Source: Combretum micranthum (Eukaryota; Streptophyta; Magnoliopsida; Myrtales; Combretaceae). From it: 64,000 bases of DNA. The first letter of the stretch is position 1. Every line of letters starts with the position of its first letter. Of this stretch, positions 60,261 through 64,000 are shown one piece after another. The translations under genes were made by a program, and so were the position numbers. Below the pieces are notes generated by a model. The model was not told where the DNA came from, searched no databases, and worked only from the letters and a program-made list of their open reading frames with translations. The DNA lies in assembly GCA_024138025.1 (NCBI GenBank), contig JAMXBD010001453.1, positions 248,001 to 312,000 of the forward strand. The letters are read 5' to 3'.

Positions 60261-61382
60261 CTCTCTCTCATCAAATATAATTCATCACTAGAATACACTT
60301 CCATACACATTTCACATGCTCACCGCTATGCATTTATTACTTTGTGTACCATTGCATTGAATTTATGCCTAGTTTTTAGTTTTTGAACTCAATTTTTATA
60401 TACATCAATGAAAATAAAAAACTTAAAAATATTACCATCATTTAACTTATTATTTGCGTCAACAATCCCTGAATTTTTGTTGCACAAATCTTAAAATTGT
60501 TATATTTAAATCCCAAAATCTGAAAAAAAAAAAATAAACAGCAAAAAATTTGCAAATGATTTATTTGTTTGTTCTTATATTGTTCCTTTAGATAGTACTT
60601 ATAAATACTAACTTCTTTTTGTGTTGTCTAATTTTCTCATGCATAGAAAAATCTTTTGTTACAACTTTAAAGAGTCTCAATTTGCATTTAATAATCCTCA
60701 ATTTAAATATTGCGGTGAAGTATTCGTAAATAACAAAGAGGGCATCAATTGAACCACTTGAGGAAAGCAAAGAGAAATACTAATTTTGGTCAAGGTAATT
60801 GCTAAGAAGAAATTGAATAAAATAATCATTGTTTTAGAAAATATATGTGGAGGAATCATGGAGTGGTATTAATCTCTTAAATGTGGGGGAATTTAATTCT
60901 GTTATTGTTAGATATAAAGTGGACCATTTGGTGAATCGGTATCTTATGGTTGGTCGTTGTAACAATGGCATTCTTGTTGAAAATTAAAAGAGTCCCTCCT
61001 TAGATAAAATTACTACAAGGGTTTGAAATTACCGTGAAGAACGACAGAATGTGACTAATAGGGTTGGAAATGTTATCAAACACTGAAAGGGATGTACGGG
61101 GCACAACCTTTACACTCAGAAATTGCAGAATTTTTAACATCACAAAATAAAAAGTCCATCCATATATTTCAACCTAGAGCTGGAAAGATGATCAAGTCTA
61201 GAATGCCACAAAAAAAAACTTAGAGGAGGTCAAACATCAATTTCTACTTGTTTGAAATATACATTTGGGTGAATGGAGAGTTAAAGACTATATATTAATT
61301 AATGTTAAATTATGGGTGTTTCAATTGTGGATAGATTCATGGGACATTTTCTTAATATAGTGCAACATGGTGTTAAGGTAGT
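60261..61382. other. non-coding stretch, no gene recognised
   Basis: The section 60830-61200 is less AT-rich than its surroundings, but no frame is open long enough and no protein family is recognisable. It may be an old, unrecognised retroelement remnant. Confidence 0.35.
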
Positions 61383-62965
61383 TGTCATGTCTAGAGGGGT
61401 AACATAAACGCGACAGTCTATCACAACTAATATTAAAGCCTAGGAATGACTACATTAGTCATGCAACAGGCGTCCATATCATGTACAAGGCATACATCAA
61501 AACCAAGAGAACACATTAGAGTAGTGCAATTTATATTGATAATGATTAAGTAACAAGGTAAGGAGAAAACTTATCATAAAATATAAATATGGTTGATTAC
61601 AAATTTTAGGGACATACCCCTGCTATTGTCTTCAAGTCTATATAAATATATTTCTTAGTAATCTCCAAAATACTAACATAGCATATAAGGAAATTACAAA
61701 ATAACTTCATCTAATGCTCCCATTGCTTCCATGAGAGTTTAAAATTCATCAATGATTTTCTTAATGTCATGATCTTCGCATAGAGCCATGGGTATACCTG
61801 CTTCAACAAAGACCTGTGGTGGTGTAAGCTTATAACTAACTTAATAAAATATTCCCTTTCATTCGCACCGTGATATCAAACAAGTTTACTTAATTTTCAC
61901 ACATATGCTATGCATGCTATACAATAATCACATGATTACACAAATCTATATAGTTATCCAGAAACCATATATAAAACAGATTTACCCTCCGTATCAAAGG
62001 TTAAGAAATTATTAATGAAGATCCTCTCGACCTTCTACTGCTAGTCCCCAAGCCCTCGCCCAAAGCGTTTGGTTGGCATGGCTATGAATCTAGAGTCGCA
62101 TTCTCGTTCATTTGGCATAACTTCTAACCTAGAGTCGCATTCTCTGAGCGATGTGGATTCTCTAAGAAGGAGCATGGCCCGTGTCCCAGCAGGCTAACAG
62201 CCCATCTAACTCTACGCGTAAGAATAGTAGCCTTCCAAAAGAAATGTGACTCGATGGATACTATGCGTGAATGTTTTATTTTTCTTAAGTCAAACCTTAT
62301 TAAGGTTTCTTAGGAGTGATCAAATAATTTAGCAAACAATAAGTAATCATACGTGTAGGTAGATAAATACTTAAACAAATAATTCGAAGTTGCGATATTT
62401 TTAGTTCTCATTTCATCACATACGCACAAAATCACACATGCATACATATCCTTGAATTCCATATACATGTCGATTATTATTTTTTCTTAGTATACTAATG
62501 CTACTACTCTACAAGCATAAGTAAGGTAACGAAATTAAGAGGAAAAACTCACTCGTCCATTTCACAATCTTCTTAGTTGTATTAATCCTCAAGAAGGGAA
62601 ATCATGTATTCATTATCACTTAGACAAAAGAAATACCCATAATAAATATTTCGTAGAAGTTCTACTTAAACTTTCTAATTCTATTTCACTATGTTCATTA
62701 AAAATCGCGTATAATGAAATTCCAACTTAAAATGGCCATAACTTGCTCATTTTAACTTGGAATTTCACATATTATATGTCGTTTTCTACCTACTCGAAAA
62801 AATCTATCTATTTCTATGGTTATTTTTATCATAAAAGCCATTTAGGTTTGGAAATGGTGGGGTACCGAATCATTACGATATTTCAAGTCCTCAAAACATA
62901 ATTTTTCAAAATTTTCTTCGTCCAAAAATACTTAGCAAAAATATTGATATTTATATGATTGAAAA
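61383..62965 (-). repeat. LTR-like dispersed repeat, copy C
   Basis: It starts TGTCATGTCTAGAGG at 61383 (plus strand) and is the inverse of copies A and B. Matching blocks are TATTAAAGCCTAGGAATGAC with CAAGGCATAC (61430-61495) and AACTTGCTCATTTTAACTTGGAA plus CGTTTTCTACCTACTCG (62742-62800). The homologous part runs to about 62890. A MULE-like element begins at 62966, perhaps inserted into the rest of this LTR. Confidence 0.6.
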
Positions 62966-63835
62966 CATGGTTGTCAAACTTGTGAGTCTACTCGTACGTT
63001 TCTACGAGTTTATGAGCTAATGATGAGATTTTGATTCAACTCACACACAAAATCATCTTTTTAGTAAACTCGTAAAAGAATCATAGTATCGTAAGTAGAA
63101 TTGATAGAATCGTACATAGAATTGTAATAAAATCATAAAGTTATAATTTTATACCTTTTTTTCTACTTGAACTTTAAAAATGCAATCAATTTAATATATT
63201 TAAATTTAGGGTTTTAGGGGTCGGTTCTTGATATTTATCTTAATCTAACTTAATTTCAGTTTTTTTAATTTATTTCCTTTTTTGTATTTTTCAAAGAGTT
63301 ATTTTCTTTTAGGTTACATACTCTGATTTATTTTGAACAATTTGAATGAAAATTAAACTAATATATATAGTACAATATTTTTTTTTTTTTAATAATTTTC
63401 TATATCTAATTTAGTTGCCATAAATGAAATGATTTTTGTGCAAATATATAGTGAACATTGAACATGAAAATGTTCATTACTAAACAAACTAGTTACTCAC
63501 ACATGATTATTTAAATTATTTGTAATACATCATAATAATTGTAGATTATGAATCATCATTAAATAAAAATAATTATTTTCATTATAAAATTACACTAAAA
63601 ATAATAATGACAGTATGCGCATTATGATTGATAAAACTTAAATTTTGACTGTATATAACTAATGTAATACTAAATTCTTTATTTTCATAATTTATTTAGT
63701 TTAGTAAGTACATCGATGGTTTATGCAAGAAAATTTACATTAGTTGTAGAATCTTATGATTCTATGTTTCGATTTTATATTCCGATTCTATGGATCCTTA
63801 GCGATTTTTTGTAGAAACTCGAGTTTGACAATCAC
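62966..63835. mobile_element. Mutator-like non-autonomous element (870 bp)
   Basis: It is flanked by a perfect 9-bp duplication GATTGAAAA (62957-62965 and 63836-63844). The ends are inverted: CATGGTTGTCAAACTTG on the left and, on the minus strand from the right, GTGATTGTCAAACTCGAG, sharing TTGTCAAACT. A 9-bp target-site duplication is typical of Mutator-like elements. The interior is AT-rich with AGAATCGTA/TCTATG words in both directions and has no transposase gene. Confidence 0.75.
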
Positions 63836-63855
63836 GATTGAAAAATCATTTTAAT

Positions 63856-63882
63856 ACATATATATATATATATATATATATA
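63856..63882. repeat. AT microsatellite
   Basis: This is a TA dinucleotide run. Confidence 0.85.
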
Positions 63883-64000
63883 CCTATAGACTCATATTGT
63901 ATGCATGATTTTAGTGACGTTGCCTCAAAATAAAGTTTGTAAACAATTTTATGAAGATAGAGTTTTGTGAAGGATAATTCTTTGACTAGTGATTAATTTG
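63883..64000. other. window end, no feature
   Basis: This is AT-rich sequence with nothing supportable. Confidence 0.4.

Noticed and set aside
1..64000. CRISPR arrays, bacterial operons, riboswitches, rRNA or organellar genes
   Set aside because: None were found. Tandem repeats have periods of 45, 126 or about 240 bp without spacers, and gene structure is that of a plant nucleus.

Overview
This is nuclear DNA of a flowering plant. The evidence is a spliced eukaryotic gene (GT/AG introns) for a plant-type PP2A B'' regulatory subunit, Ty3/Athila and Ty1/copia retroelements, CACTA (En/Spm) transposases of the TNP2 family, small non-autonomous DNA elements with target-site duplications, AT-rich composition and many microsatellites. 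Nothing bacterial, viral or organellar was seen. Most open reading frames in the window are chance or belong to decayed transposons.

Layout. 1-3738: LTR-like debris of one retroelement family. 3735-6205: a very large inverted repeat (two arms of about 1.2 kb with a short loop). 6435-7255: the end of a copia pol gene followed by a polypurine tract and LTR start. 7790-8360: an AGCTC-rich repeat. 8805-11407: a complete short non-autonomous LTR retrotransposon with 5-bp target-site duplications. 13111-16493 (minus): the only convincing host gene, a 12-exon PP2A B'' (EF-hand) subunit with one apparent frameshift in its last exon. 16760-17440: a tandem repeat of about 243 bp. 17790-24618: a decayed CACTA element (TNP2 plus a second ORF) with a recognisable right terminus.

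24619-42376: a second, different CACTA element whose TNP2 gene is split by a 13.0-kb Athila-type gypsy element (27612-40624). The Athila copy is on the minus strand with two LTRs of about 1.78 kb, a tRNA-Asp primer site, gag-pol, an ATHILA-type 3' ORF and a perfect TCGAA duplication. Reading across the empty site restores the TNP2 frame, which proves the nesting order.

43200-64000: more LTR-like copies (ends at 46339 and 61383), a G-rich minisatellite, a second dispersed repeat pair (49.4-50.2 and 56.0-56.8 kb), a possible small gene with an EAR-like C-terminus (52.4-52.95 kb), hAT-like and MULE-like miniature elements and several MITE candidates.

A recurrent theme is single-base indels at homopolymers, seen between the two Athila LTRs, in pol and in the PP2A B'' exon. 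Some 'mutations' may therefore be assembly errors. No coherent novel pathway was found. The most unusual structures are the giant inverted repeat, the GCCGGC-motif array carried by the Athila element and the duplicated internal end of the short LTR element.
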